Source: Streptomyces thermodiastaticus
GTDB lineage: Bacteria > Actinomycetota > Actinomycetes > Streptomycetales > Streptomycetaceae
Assembly (NCBI RefSeq): GCF_014656135.1
Contig: NZ_BNBV01000022.1
Location: 38,144 to 102,143, forward strand
Reading direction: 5' to 3'
DNA length: 64,000 nt
Positions 1 to 10,041 of the stretch are shown in pieces. How positions within the stretch are numbered: position 1 is the stretch's first letter; every line of letters begins with the position of its first letter. Under the pieces are notes generated by a model. That model saw only the letters and a program-made list of their open reading frames with translations, did no database searches and was not told where the DNA came from. A program made the position numbers and the translations under genes.

Positions 1-467
1 ACGCCCCCGGCGGCGGAGTCGGCATCCCCTGGCTGGATCTGCGCCGTATCGCCACCGGCCTGGACCGCCAGCCCGCCGGTCCGCTGCGGCTGTCGGAGCC
101 GGTCGTGGACCTGTCGCACTTCTACGCCCTGCTCGCGCAGCACGCGCACCGCACCCCGGTGGTCCGTTCGCTGCGCCGGGCCTGGGTGCAGCCCGCGATC
201 GGCGCGCCCTACCTGGCCATCGGCCTGGACCTGTACGACTCCTCGCCGGGTTCCGTCGAGGCGGTGCGGGCGATGATGCACCCCTGCACGAGCGCCCTCC
301 CCGACGGACTGCCGGTGTCCACCGTGGCGATGGCCGACGACTACGACCCGGTCGCGATGTGGCTGCGGGCCAACGCCCGCCCGTTCTACGACCGCCAGGC
401 GCACGCCGGCGCCGCGCCGAACCAGCCGGGCGGCTACGGCTACCCGCCGGCCGGCGTCGCGTACTGA
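1..467 (+). CDS. SseB-family protein, 3' part
   Basis: The window opens inside this gene, which reads in frame from base 3, so 154 C-terminal residues are visible and the start is missing. The piece resembles the C-terminal region of the SseB (enhanced serine sensitivity) family: it has a segment WLDLRRIATGLD, a middle part with PYLAIGLDLYD, and DGLPVSTVAMADDYDP before a Gly/Pro/Tyr-rich tail of about 20 residues. No enzymatic reaction is established for this family; the protein is expected to be cytosolic. It ends 341 bases before the peptide transporter operon, on the same strand. The GTG at 105 is in frame but internal. The family call rests on general resemblance, without a diagnostic catalytic motif. 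Confidence 0.6.
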   Translation, partial: APGGGVGIPWLDLRRIATGLDRQPAGPLRLSEPVVDLSHFYALLAQHAHRTPVVRSLRRAWVQPAIGAPYLAIGLDLYDSSPGSVEAVRAMMHPCTSALPDGLPVSTVAMADDYDPVAMWLRANARPFYDRQAHAGAAPNQPGGYGYPPAGVAY

Positions 468-808
468 GCCAGCTGCGGCGACCGCTGATTTCTCCCAACT
501 CATCCCGAGTGCGGGCAGTTGATGCACCGCGGGTCTACGCGCGCAGCTGCGGCCGCATTGGTCCGCATCACACCCGGAAGGCCCAACTGGCCCTTGTCCG
601 CCCCGCGTTACCCACTGTCCGCATAACGGATCCCCCCAGGGTGCATCACGGTTAGGCATCCTTTCGCCGACAGCTCTGGCACCGACTCGCCGTGGCGTTG
701 AAGACTCCCGCTCCAAGGGGCCTGCGCCCCTTCGTACGACGGACTGATCATGCCGCCACTGCGGCAAGTGCGGGCCGGACACAGCCGGCTGAGAGGGGTC
801 GCTGCCTG
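468..808 (+). other. Non-coding leader ahead of the ABC transporter operon
   Basis: No convincing gene is seen in these 341 bases. A perfect 7-bp hairpin (AAGGGGC, loop CTGC, GCCCCTT) lies at 715-732, and a weaker imperfect inverted repeat (AAGGCC/GGCCCTT) is near 578-596. A good ribosome binding site (GAGAGGGG, 791-798) precedes the ATG at 809. The operon promoter should be here, but no pair of -10/-35 boxes with proper spacing stands out. Confidence 0.4.
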
Positions 809-1816
809 ATGACGGCACCATTGCACGAGCCGGCCGCGGAAGCGGCCCCGAGCGCGGTCGACGAAGCGACCGTGGCGGCCACCGGCGCGACGGCCGTCCA
901 GGGCCGCTCGCTGGGACGGATCGCCTGGGAGCGCCTGAAGCGGGACAAGCTCGCCCTGACGGGCGGGGTCGTCGTGCTCGTGCTCATCCTGGTCGCGGTG
1001 CTCGCCCCTGTGATCGCGCACCTGGTCGGCCAGGATCCGGAGACGCACCACGAGGACCTGATCGACCCGCTGTTCGGCACCCCGACCGGATCCCTCGGCG
1101 GCATCAGCGGCGAGCACCTCTTCGGCGTCGAACCGGTCAACGGCCGCGACATCTTCGCCCGCATCGTCTACGGCGCCCAGATCTCGCTGCTGGTCGGTTT
1201 CCTGTCCGCGGTCGTGGCGGTCGTCATCGGCACCGTCCTCGGCGTCCTGGCTGGCTTCTTCGGCGGCTGGGTGGACGCCGTGATCAGCCGGATCATGGAC
1301 GGTCTGCTGGCCTTCCCGCAGCTGCTGTTCATCATCGCGCTGGTGTCCGTGATGCCCGACCGGCTGCTCGGCCTGACCGGGACGAGCGTGCGGGTGCTGC
1401 TGATGATCGTCGTCATCGGCTTCTTCGGCTGGCCGTACATCGGCCGCGTGGTGCGCGGCCAGACGCTCAGCCTGCGCGAGCGCGAGTACGTGGACGCGGC
1501 CCGCTCGCTGGGCGCCGGCCGCTTCTACATCCTGTTCAAGGAGCTGCTGCCCAACCTCGTCGCGCCGATCATCGTGTACACGACGATGATGATCCCCACC
1601 AACATCCTCACCGAGGCGGCGCTCAGCTTCCTGGGCGTGGGCGTCAAACCGCCCACGGCTTCCTGGGGACAGATGCTGTCCAGCGCCATCGACTACTACG
1701 ACTCGGACCCCATGTACATGGTGGTCCCCGGCGTGGCGATCTTCATCACCGTCCTTGCCTTCAACCTCTTCGGCGACGGCGTACGTGACGCGCTCGACCC
1801 GAAGGGCTCCCGCTGA
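809..1816 (+). CDS. Peptide ABC transporter permease (DppC/OppC type)
   Basis: Inner-membrane permease of a dipeptide/oligopeptide importer, 335 residues, the usual size for DppC/OppC. An N-terminal membrane segment (about residues 50-75) follows the short OppC-type motif GRIAWERLKRDKLALTG. An external region ending in HLFGVEPVNGRDIFARIVYG, typical of DppC, comes next, then four to five more membrane helices. The cytoplasmic EAA loop, which contacts the ATPases, starts near residue 226 (EYVDAARSLGAG). The ATG at 809 was chosen over the in-frame ATG at 692 because it has a GAGAGGGG ribosome binding site and gives the normal N-terminus. First of five same-strand transporter genes; the order permease C, binding protein, permease B, ATPase D, ATPase F is common in Streptomyces. 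Confidence 0.93.
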   Translation: MTAPLHEPAAEAAPSAVDEATVAATGATAVQGRSLGRIAWERLKRDKLALTGGVVVLVLILVAVLAPVIAHLVGQDPETHHEDLIDPLFGTPTGSLGGISGEHLFGVEPVNGRDIFARIVYGAQISLLVGFLSAVVAVVIGTVLGVLAGFFGGWVDAVISRIMDGLLAFPQLLFIIALVSVMPDRLLGLTGTSVRVLLMIVVIGFFGWPYIGRVVRGQTLSLREREYVDAARSLGAGRFYILFKELLPNLVAPIIVYTTMMIPTNILTEAALSFLGVGVKPPTASWGQMLSSAIDYYDSDPMYMVVPGVAIFITVLAFNLFGDGVRDALDPKGSR

Positions 1817-1885
1817 ACCGCCGTACCCCCAAGCAACCCGTGGCACCGGCACGGGGTCTCTCATCTACTCCGGAGGATCCGAGAC

Positions 1886-3673
1886 GTGACTACCCAACGC
1901 ACCTCAGGGCGGCGCAAGCAGGCTTTGGCCGCTGCGGCCGTGGTCGCAGGGCTGCTGACCACGGCGGCGTGCGGCGGCGGCAAGGACGACGGCGGTGAGA
2001 ACGGCGCGGCCGGTTTCAACGCGGCCAACAACAAGGTCGCCCAGGCCTCCCTGGTCAAGAAGGGCGGCGAGCTGAAGTTCGCGAGCACGCAGGACGCCGA
2101 CTCGTGGGACACCACCCGCGGCTACTACGGCTTCATGTGGAACTTCTCGCGCTACTACAGCCGTCAGCTGCTGACCTACAAGGCGGCCCCCGGCGCCGCC
2201 GGTGCCGAGCTGACGCCGGACCTCGCCACCGACATGGGCCAGGTCTCGGACGGCGGCAAGACCTACACCTTCCACCTGCGGGACGGGATCACCTGGGAGG
2301 ACGGCAAGCCGATCACCTCCAAGGACATCAAGTACGGCATCGAGCGTGTCTGGGCCCAGGACGTGCTCTCCGGCGGTCCCATCTACCTCAAGGACGTCCT
2401 CGACCCCAAGGGCACCTACAAGGGTCCGTACAAGGACACCAGCAAGGACCACCTGGGCCTGAAGGCGATCGACACGCCCGACGACAAGACGATCGTCTTC
2501 CACCTGCCCAAGCCCAACTCCGACTTCCTGCAGTTCGTCGCGCTGACCTCGGCGTCCCCCGTGCGCCAGGACAAGGACACCAAGTCGCAGTACGGCCTGC
2601 ACCCCTTCTCCTCCGGCCCGTACAAGTTCCAGTCGTACTCGCCGGGCAAGTCCCTGGTGCTGGTGCGCAACCCCAACTGGAAGGCCTCCTCGGACCCGGT
2701 CCGCAAGGCCTACCCGGACAGGATCAGCATCAAGTTCTTCACCAACGCCAACGACATGGACCAGCGTCTGCTGGCCGGCGACTACGACCTGGACCTGGCG
2801 CAGACCGGCATGTCGCCGCAGGGCCGCACCACCGCCCTGAAGTCGCACAAGGCCAACCTGGACAACCCGGTCTCCGGCTACATCCGTTACGCGGTCTTCC
2901 CGCAGAGCGTGAAGCCGTTCGACAACATCCACTGCCGCAAGGCCGTCATCTACGGCGCCGACCACGTCTCCCTGCAGACCGCGCGCGGCGGCCCCGTCGC
3001 CGGCGGTGACATCGGCACCAACATGCTGCCGCCGTCCGTGCCGGGCGCCGAGGGCCAGTCGTACGACCCGTACGAGATCGCCGGTGCCAACAAGAACGGC
3101 AACGTCGCCAAGGCCAAGGAGGAGCTGAAGGCCTGCGGCAAGCCGAACGGCTTCAGCACCACCATCGCCGTGCGCAACAACAAGCCGGTCGAGGTCGCGA
3201 CCGCCGAGTCGCTGCAGGCCTCGCTGAAGAAGGTCGGCATCAACGCCCAGATCGACCAGTACGACGGCTCCCAGACCGCCGGCATCATCGGCAGCCCCTC
3301 GAACGTGAAGAAGAAGGGCTACGGCATCATCATCATGGGCTGGGGCCCGGACTTCCCGTCCGTCCAGGGCTACGGCATGCCGCTGTGGGACAGCAAGTAC
3401 ATCCTGCAGAGCGGCAACAACAACTACGGCCTGATCAAGGACAAGACGATCGACGGCCTGTTCGACCAGTTCGTCACCACTCTGGACGAGTCGAAGAAGA
3501 AGCAGATCGCCACGGAGATCAACCACAAGGTCATGGAGGGCGGCTGGTACCTGCCCTTCACCTTCGAGAAGTTCATCAACTGGCGCTCCTCGCGCCTGGC
3601 GAACGTGTACACGTCGAACTCGTACAACGGCATGTACGACTTCGTGAACCTCGGCCTGAAGTCCTCGAAGTAG
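1886..3673 (+). CDS. Peptide-binding lipoprotein, ABC transporter (SBP family 5)
   Basis: Extracellular solute-binding lipoprotein that captures peptides for the importer encoded around it. The 595 residues start at a GTG with a clear GGAGG site (1872-1876). A basic n-region with RR is followed by a hydrophobic stretch and the lipobox LLTTAAC; Cys29 would be lipidated after signal peptidase II cleavage. The mature part has the family-5 layout: GGELKFASTQDADSWDT at the domain start, TYTFHLRDGITWEDGKPIT in the first lobe, and WGPDFPS near the C-terminal lobe. Length fits DppA/OppA-type proteins of actinobacteria. A very stable hairpin directly downstream may keep this mRNA more abundant than the other operon parts. 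The substrate cannot be read from sequence. Confidence 0.94.
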   Translation: MTTQRTSGRRKQALAAAAVVAGLLTTAACGGGKDDGGENGAAGFNAANNKVAQASLVKKGGELKFASTQDADSWDTTRGYYGFMWNFSRYYSRQLLTYKAAPGAAGAELTPDLATDMGQVSDGGKTYTFHLRDGITWEDGKPITSKDIKYGIERVWAQDVLSGGPIYLKDVLDPKGTYKGPYKDTSKDHLGLKAIDTPDDKTIVFHLPKPNSDFLQFVALTSASPVRQDKDTKSQYGLHPFSSGPYKFQSYSPGKSLVLVRNPNWKASSDPVRKAYPDRISIKFFTNANDMDQRLLAGDYDLDLAQTGMSPQGRTTALKSHKANLDNPVSGYIRYAVFPQSVKPFDNIHCRKAVIYGADHVSLQTARGGPVAGGDIGTNMLPPSVPGAEGQSYDPYEIAGANKNGNVAKAKEELKACGKPNGFSTTIAVRNNKPVEVATAESLQASLKKVGINAQIDQYDGSQTAGIIGSPSNVKKKGYGIIIMGWGPDFPSVQGYGMPLWDSKYILQSGNNNYGLIKDKTIDGLFDQFVTTLDESKKKQIATEINHKVMEGGWYLPFTFEKFINWRSSRLANVYTSNSYNGMYDFVNLGLKSSK

Positions 3674-3730
3674 TCCCGGCACACCGGCCGTACGGCACGA
3701 AAGGCAGGTGAAGGCCGGCGCGGCGAGACC

Positions 3731-3785
3731 GCGGGCCGCCCCGGAGCCCCACCGCCGAAAAGGCGGGGAGCACCGGGCGGCCCGC
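3731..3785 (+). promoter_or_regulatory. Intercistronic hairpin after the binding-protein gene
   Basis: An 11-bp perfect stem (GCGGGCCGCCC at 3731-3741 pairs with GGGCGGCCCGC at 3775-3785) encloses a second hairpin CCGCC-GAAAA-GGCGG at 3752-3766. There is no T-run. The structure lies in the 134-base gap between the binding-protein and DppB-type genes. In peptide and sugar ABC operons such a hairpin commonly stabilises the upstream mRNA or partly terminates transcription, giving binding protein in excess over the membrane complex. That role is inferred here from position. Confidence 0.7.
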
Positions 3786-3807
3786 GGCCCGCGGCGGGCC
3801 GCAAGCT

Positions 3808-4802
<995 letters not shown>

Positions 4803-4806
<4 letters not shown>

Positions 4807-5900
4807 CCGAACTCAGCAAGAGCGGAGCGGCCGTGGGGGAACCCACCACGGCGTCACCCGCCCCGACCGCCTTCCTGGAAGTGCGCGACCTGAAGGTGCA
4901 CTTCCCGACCGACGACGGCCTGGTGAAGTCCGTCGACGGGCTCAGCTTCCAGCTGGAGAAGGGCAAGACCCTCGGCATCGTGGGCGAGTCCGGTTCCGGC
5001 AAGTCGGTGACCTCGCTCGGCATCCTCGGCCTGCACACCGCGGGCCAGTACGGCAAGCGCAAGCCGCAGATCTCCGGCGAGATCTGGCTCAACGGCACCG
5101 AGCTGCTGTCCGCCGACCCCGACGAGGTGCGCAAGCTGCGCGGCCGGGAGATGGCGATGATCTTCCAGGACCCGCTGTCCGCGCTGCACCCCTACTACAC
5201 GATCGGCGCGCAGATCGTGGAGGCGTACCGCCTGCACCACGACGTCTCCAAGAAGGCCGCCCGCCGGCGGGCCGTCGAGATGCTCGACCGGGTGGGCATC
5301 CCGCAGCCGGACAAGCGGGTGGACAACTACCCCCACGAGTTCTCCGGCGGCATGCGCCAGCGCGCGATGATCGCCATGGCGCTCGTCAACAACCCCGAAC
5401 TGCTCATCGCCGACGAGCCGACCACCGCACTGGACGTGACCGTGCAGGCGCAGATCCTCGACCTGATCCGGGATCTGCAGAAGGAGTTCGGCTCCGCGGT
5501 CATCATCATCACCCACGACCTGGGCGTCGTCGCCGAACTCGCCGACGACATCCTGGTGATGTACGCCGGCCGCTGCGTGGAGCGCGGTCCCGCCGAGAAG
5601 GTGTTCGACGAGCCCCGCCACCCCTACACCTGGGGCCTGCTCGGCTCGATGCCGCGCCTGGACCGCGAGCAGCAGGAGAGGCTCATCCCGGTCAAGGGAT
5701 CGCCGCCCTCGCTGATCAACGTCCCCTCCGGCTGCGCCTTCAACCCGCGCTGCCCGTACGCCGACGTACCCAAGGACAACGTCACCCGTACGGTCCGTCC
5801 CGAACTGACCGAGGTCGGCAGCCGCCACTGGGCCGCCTGCCACATGACGCTGGAGCAGCGGGAGCGGATCTGGACCGAAGAGATTGCGCCGAAGCTGTGA
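4803..5900 (+). CDS. Peptide ABC transporter ATPase (DppD/OppD type)
   Basis: First of the two ATP-hydrolysing subunits of the importer, cytoplasmic, 365 residues. Walker A is GESGSGKS (61-68), the signature is SGGMRQR (181-187), and Walker B runs LLIADEP with Asp204/Glu205; an H-loop HDLG follows. The C-terminal oligopeptide-transporter extension contains CAFNPRCPYA; its cysteines are typical of this subfamily and in some members bind an iron-sulfur cluster. The ATG overlaps the DppB-type stop, and the gene end overlaps the next GTG, so the two ATPases are probably made in matched amounts. Confidence 0.94.
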
Positions 5901-7405
5901 GCGAGGACAAAGCCGTGACCACTCCCGCGAAGAGCGACGGTGCCGCCCTCACCAAGGACGCCGCAGGCGGCGAGCCCCTGCTGAAGGTGACCGGGCTCAA
6001 GAAGCACTTCCCGATCAAGAAGGGGCTCTTCCAGCGCCAGGTCGGCGCCGTGCACGCCGTCGACGGGCTGGACTTCGAGGTGCGCGCCGGGGAGACCCTC
6101 GGTGTCGTGGGCGAGTCCGGCTGCGGCAAGTCGACGATGGGCCGGCTGATCACCCGGCTGCTGGAACCCACCTCCGGACGGATCGAGTTCGAGGGCAAGG
6201 ACATCACGCACCTCGGCGTCGCGGGCATGCGCCCGATGCGCCGCGACGTGCAGATGATCTTCCAGGACCCGTACTCGTCGCTGAACCCGCGCCACACCAT
6301 CGGCACCATCGTCGGCGCCCCCTTCCGCCTCCAGGGCGTCGAGCCCGAGGGCGGGATCAAGAAGGAGGTGCAGCGGCTGCTGTCGGTGGTCGGGCTCAAC
6401 CCCGAGCACTACAACCGCTATCCGCACGAGTTCTCCGGCGGCCAGCGCCAGCGCATCGGCATCGCCCGCGCGCTCGCCCTCAAGCCGAAGCTCGTGGTGG
6501 CGGACGAGCCGGTCTCCGCGCTGGACGTGTCGATCCAGGCGCAGGTGGTCAACCTGCTGGACGACCTGCAGCAGGAGCTGGGCCTGACCTACGTGATCAT
6601 CGCGCACGACCTGTCCGTCGTCCGGCACGTCTCGGACCGCATCGCGGTGATGTACCTCGGCAAGATCGTCGAGCTGGCCGACCGGGACGCGCTGTACAAG
6701 ACGCCGATGCACCCGTACACCAAGGCGCTGATGTCGGCCGTCCCGATCCCGGACCCGCGGCGCAAGAACGCCAGGAGCGAGCGCATCCTGCTCAAGGGCG
6801 ACGTGCCTTCGCCGATCTCCCCGCCGAGCGGCTGCCGCTTCCACACCCGCTGCTGGAAGGCCACGGAGATCTGCCGCCGCGTCGAGCCGCCGCTGAAGGA
6901 GCTGCGCCCCGGCCAGCGGGTGGCCTGCCACCACCCGGAGAACTTCGCCGACCAGGCACCGCAGGACACGGTGCTGCTCTCGGCGGCGAAGGAGGCCGCG
7001 GGACCGGTGGCCAAGGACGCCCTGGCCACGTCCGACGCGACCTCGGCGGCGGTGAAGGCGGCCACGAAGGAGGACGGCACGGAGTCCGGCGAGAAGTCCG
7101 GCAAGGAGTCCGCCGAGAAGCCCGGTACGAAGTCCGGCGAGAAGCCCGGCACGGAGTCCGGCAAGGAGCCCGGCAAGGAGTCCGGCGAGAAGCCCGGCAA
7201 GGAGTCCGGCAAGGAGACCGGAAAGGAAGCCGCCGGGCAGGACACCGAGCCGGATGCCGGTGACGCCCCCGTCGTCATCGACGTGGAGAAGACCGGACCT
7301 GCCAGGGAGGCGGACCCGTCCGGCGCGGACCACGGCTCCGGTACCTCCCACGGCTCACCCGACCCGGAAGATTCCCACGACTCGGACGACATCGACGACG
7401 ACTGA
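5897..7405 (+). CDS. Peptide ABC transporter ATPase (DppF/OppF type) with repeat tail
   Basis: Second ATPase of the importer, 502 residues. The first 350 or so are standard: Walker A GESGCGKS (72-79), signature SGGQRQR (180-186), Walker B LVVADEP, and the C-terminal cluster CRFHTRCWKATEIC. It then continues about 130 residues past the usual end. That tail starts with an Ala-rich piece, then about 50 residues of short repeats of the kind SGEKPGKE (roughly residues 392-445), and ends in an acidic Asp/Ser/His-rich stretch (SHDSDDIDDD). The tail should be disordered and highly charged. The GTG start overlaps the upstream stop; a second GTG at 5915 is possible. A strong hairpin terminator follows directly. 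Confidence 0.92.
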   Translation: MSEDKAVTTPAKSDGAALTKDAAGGEPLLKVTGLKKHFPIKKGLFQRQVGAVHAVDGLDFEVRAGETLGVVGESGCGKSTMGRLITRLLEPTSGRIEFEGKDITHLGVAGMRPMRRDVQMIFQDPYSSLNPRHTIGTIVGAPFRLQGVEPEGGIKKEVQRLLSVVGLNPEHYNRYPHEFSGGQRQRIGIARALALKPKLVVADEPVSALDVSIQAQVVNLLDDLQQELGLTYVIIAHDLSVVRHVSDRIAVMYLGKIVELADRDALYKTPMHPYTKALMSAVPIPDPRRKNARSERILLKGDVPSPISPPSGCRFHTRCWKATEICRRVEPPLKELRPGQRVACHHPENFADQAPQDTVLLSAAKEAAGPVAKDALATSDATSAAVKAATKEDGTESGEKSGKESAEKPGTKSGEKPGTESGKEPGKESGEKPGKESGKETGKEAAGQDTEPDAGDAPVVIDVEKTGPAREADPSGADHGSGTSHGSPDPEDSHDSDDIDDD

Positions 7406-7407
7406 CG

Positions 7408-7443
7408 CGCCTCGCCGGGCGACGCCGCGCACCCGGCGAGGCG
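7408..7443 (+). terminator. Terminator of the ABC transporter operon
   Basis: Perfect 12-bp stem (CGCCTCGCCGGG with CCCGGCGAGGCG) and a 12-base loop, starting 2 bases after the DppF-type stop codon. It lacks a T-run, which is normal for Streptomyces terminators. Confidence 0.8.
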
Positions 7444-7560
7444 GGAGAGCACGCGGCCGTCCCCGTCCGTGCGGTCCGCCGAGCCGCGCGCGGGCACGAC
7501 AGGACGGCCGCACAGGCGCTCTCCCGTCCGGTGCGCCCGGCAGCCACGTAACAATGGGGG

Positions 7561-8217
7561 GTGCTTCAGCAACTGTTCAGTCCCTCCGTCCAGCACACGC
7601 TCGACGTCGTCGGCATCTTCGTGTTCGCCATCTCGGGCGCGCTGCTGGCCGTCCGCAAGAACTTCGACGTCTTCGGCATCGCCGTGCTGGCCGAGGTGAC
7701 GGCGCTGGGCGGAGGTCTGTTCCGTGATGTGATCATCGGGGCGCTGCCTCCGGCCGCCTTCACCGACCTCGGCTACTTCCTCACCCCGCTGTGCGCCGCA
7801 CTGGTGGTCTTCTTCCTGCATCCCCATGTCGAGCGCATCCAGACGGCCGTGCTGGTGTTCGATGCGGCCGGGCTGGGCCTGTTCTGCGTGACGGGCACCA
7901 CCAAGGCCTACGACTACGGCCTCGGTCTGACCGCCTCCGCGACACTGGGCCTGGCCACCGCTGTGGGCGGCGGCGTCCTGCGCGACGTCCTCGCCAACGA
8001 GGTGCCCTCCCTGCTGCGCTGGGACCGCGACCTGTACGCGGTGCCGGCGATCGTGGGCGCCACCATGGTGGTGCTGTGCATCCACTACGACGTGCTGTCC
8101 CCGCTGACCAGCGCGCTGGCCGCCGTCACCGCCTTCGTGATCCGTCTGCTGGCGATGCGGTTCCACTGGCGTGCGCCGCGGGCGTGGAACCGGCGTTCGA
8201 CCGTGCGGGAGGAGTAG
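7561..8217 (+). CDS. Trimeric intracellular cation channel (TRIC/UPF0126) membrane protein
   Basis: Predicted cation channel of the prokaryotic TRIC family, 218 residues with seven hydrophobic segments. The family shows two repeated modules, each with a glycine-rich motif: GGGLFRDVIIG in the first and GGGVLRDVLANEVP in the second. Both are intact and evenly spaced. Prokaryotic TRIC proteins form homotrimers and conduct monovalent cations; the physiological role in bacteria is unclear. The GTG at 7561 directly follows a run of G and sits 6 bases after AACAAT, so transcription may start at or near the start codon. Neighbours give no functional hint. Confidence 0.88.
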   Translation: MLQQLFSPSVQHTLDVVGIFVFAISGALLAVRKNFDVFGIAVLAEVTALGGGLFRDVIIGALPPAAFTDLGYFLTPLCAALVVFFLHPHVERIQTAVLVFDAAGLGLFCVTGTTKAYDYGLGLTASATLGLATAVGGGVLRDVLANEVPSLLRWDRDLYAVPAIVGATMVVLCIHYDVLSPLTSALAAVTAFVIRLLAMRFHWRAPRAWNRRSTVREE

Positions 8218-8322
8218 CCGGGACGGACGTGCGGTGGGGCGGCGGTGCCCGCCGGGCAAGGGGCGACGGTACCCGCTGGGCGGGGTGGCAACACAAAGCT
8301 ACCGCTTAGTAATTGCGTGTTG

Positions 8323-8328
8323 TACTGT
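8323..8328 (+). promoter_or_regulatory. -10 box TACTGT for leaderless start of the thioesterase gene
   Basis: TACTGT ends 6 bases before the ATG at 8335, which has no ribosome binding site. A transcript starting at the A of the ATG is the simplest reading. No good -35 hexamer is seen. Confidence 0.5.
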
Positions 8329-8334
8329 TCTGGC

Positions 8335-9195
8335 ATGTCAGAAGCAGCTTCCGCCCCGGCCGGCCAGGCCGCCATCGGCGACAGCGAGTTCGACCGGGAC
8401 ACCGCCCTGGTCCGGCGTGCCCCCGGCGTCTACGACATCGACCTCTCGGCCGGCTGGGCCATCGGCAACGCCGTCAACGGCGGCTATCTGCTGGCCGTCC
8501 TCGGCCGTGCGCTCGCGGACGCCCTGCCGCATCCGGACCCGTTCACCATCACGGCCCACTACCTCACCGCCTCCAGGCCAGGACCGGCCGTGGTGCGCAC
8601 CGACGTGGTGCGCACCGGCCGCACCCTGTCCACCGGCCAGGCCTGTCTCGTCCAGTACGACGAGGACGGCAGCGAGGTGGAGCGCATTCGGGTGCTCGCC
8701 TCCTACGGCGACCTGGACGCCCTGCCGGACGACGTGCGCACCAGCGCGAAGCCGCCGGCGATACCGCCGCTGGAGCAGTGCGTCGGGCCCGAGGACGGCC
8801 CGGCCTCCGTCTCCAGCGGCTCGTCCATCACCGACCGGCTGATGCTCAAACTGGACCCGGCCACCGCCGGCTGGGCCGTGGGACGGCCCTCCGGCAAGGG
8901 CGAGATGCGGGCCTGGTTCGGCCTGGCCGACGGCCGCGACGCCGACCCGCTCTCGCTGCTGCTCGCGGTGGACGCGCTGCCGCCGACCGCCTTCGAACTG
9001 GGCCTGTCCGGCTGGGTGCCGACCGTGGAACTGACCGTCCATGTGCGCTGCCGCCCCGCACCCGGCCCGCTGCGCGTGTCCATCACCACCCGCAACCTGG
9101 CCGGCGGCTTCCTGGAGGAGGACGCCGAGGTCTGGGACGGCGCGGACCGGCTGGTGGCCCAGTCCCGGCAGCTCGCCCGGGTCCGGCTCGGCTGA
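8335..9195 (+). CDS. Thioesterase-family (double hotdog) protein
   Basis: Acyl-CoA thioesterase-like protein of 286 residues, probably cytosolic. The layout is of two hotdog folds in one chain, as in TesB-like proteins. The N-terminal half has GWAIGNAVNGGYLLAVLGRA, a hotdog helix region, and PFTITAHYLTAS, a characteristic strand. The C-terminal half has PTAFELGLSGWVPTVELTVH and ends in the strand LVAQSRQLARVRL. Acyl-CoA hydrolysis is the family activity; the acyl group is unknown. The ATG at 8335 was chosen because a -10 box lies 6 bases upstream; the open frame reaches further but the extra residues look non-coding. The gene converges on a FabR/DesT-like regulator of lipid genes, which may or may not be meaningful. 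Confidence 0.82.
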   Translation: MSEAASAPAGQAAIGDSEFDRDTALVRRAPGVYDIDLSAGWAIGNAVNGGYLLAVLGRALADALPHPDPFTITAHYLTASRPGPAVVRTDVVRTGRTLSTGQACLVQYDEDGSEVERIRVLASYGDLDALPDDVRTSAKPPAIPPLEQCVGPEDGPASVSSGSSITDRLMLKLDPATAGWAVGRPSGKGEMRAWFGLADGRDADPLSLLLAVDALPPTAFELGLSGWVPTVELTVHVRCRPAPGPLRVSITTRNLAGGFLEEDAEVWDGADRLVAQSRQLARVRLG

Positions 9196-9227
9196 GAGGG
9201 CGCGACGAAGGCGTCGTGTGGAGGGGT

Positions 9228-9257
9228 GTGCGGGGTGCGAGCGGCCGCGCCCCGCAC
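9228..9257 (+). terminator. Hairpin terminator between convergent genes
   Basis: Perfect 8-bp stem (GTGCGGGG with CCCCGCAC), 33 bases after the thioesterase stop and within the gap to the convergent TetR gene. No T-run; it could serve both strands. Confidence 0.55.
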
Positions 9258-9405
9258 ATGCTCCGTGCCCACAGCCCGTACGGCGTGGCTCCTGCCGCGA
9301 CAGGTGTGACATGGAGCGGGCCTGCTTGCCGGACGGCACGCCCGTCGGCGACCGGTGCGTCGATGCGGGCACCGGCGGCCGGCGCGCATCCCGGCCGAGG
9401 ACCCG

Positions 9406-10032
9406 TCAGTCGAGCCAGTGGCGGCGGCCGATGCTGATCAGCCGCAGCTGCCGCCTGGCCAGCCGGGCGACCTGCTCGCGGGCGGACGCGGGCCCGTCCA
9501 GCGCCTCCAGGAACAGCGACGCGGTGATCAGCATCTGGTCGACGTAGAGGTGCGCGAGCATCAGCAGGTCCTCCTCGCTCCAGCCCGCCGCCTGCTCGTC
9601 CTTGGCCAGCTCCTCTTTCAGTTCGCGGGCGAAACGGGCCAGTTGGCCCTGGATCGCCTCCCGCACCGGCTGGACCCCGCCGTGGCGCTCCCGTGCGAGG
9701 AACCGCACATGCGCCGAATGCTCGTACACATGACGCGCGATCAGGTCGACCGCCCGCGCGATGCGTTCTTCGCTGTCCGCCGCCGGGGACATCGTCGTCC
9801 GGATCATCGGATGCAGGCTGCCCAGCGCCTCCTCGACCAGGGCCACGCCGAGATCCGCGATGGAGCGGAAGTGCCGGTAGAAGGCGGTCGGGGCGATGCC
9901 GACGGCCCGGGTGACCTCGCGCAGGCCCAGGCTGCTCAGGCTCTGCTCCTCCAGCAGAGCCAGCGCCGCGTCCAGCAGGGCCTGGCGGGTCCTGAGCTTT
10001 TGGGCCTGCCGGACGCCGAGGGTGTGACTCAT
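9406..10032 (-). CDS. TetR-family regulator, FabR/DesT-like
   Basis: DNA-binding repressor of 208 residues. The N-terminal helix-turn-helix region runs about residues 12-60 with LGLREVTRAVGIAPTAFYRH. This segment, and RSIADLGVALVEEAL behind it, closely match from memory the E. coli FabR/Pseudomonas DesT group, which sense acyl-CoA saturation and control unsaturated fatty acid genes. The C-terminal half is the ligand-binding and dimerisation part, with FLARERHGGVQPVREAIQGQ, also FabR-like. Two near-palindromes (core AACANNTGTT) lie between this gene and the divergent small membrane-protein gene, so auto-regulation and control of that gene are likely. No desaturase or fatty acid synthesis gene lies next to it here, so the target set is open. 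Confidence 0.85.
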   Translation of the reverse strand: MSHTLGVRQAQKLRTRQALLDAALALLEEQSLSSLGLREVTRAVGIAPTAFYRHFRSIADLGVALVEEALGSLHPMIRTTMSPAADSEERIARAVDLIARHVYEHSAHVRFLARERHGGVQPVREAIQGQLARFARELKEELAKDEQAAGWSEEDLLMLAHLYVDQMLITASLFLEALDGPASAREQVARLARRQLRLISIGRRHWLD

Positions 10033-10041
10033 GCCATGCAG

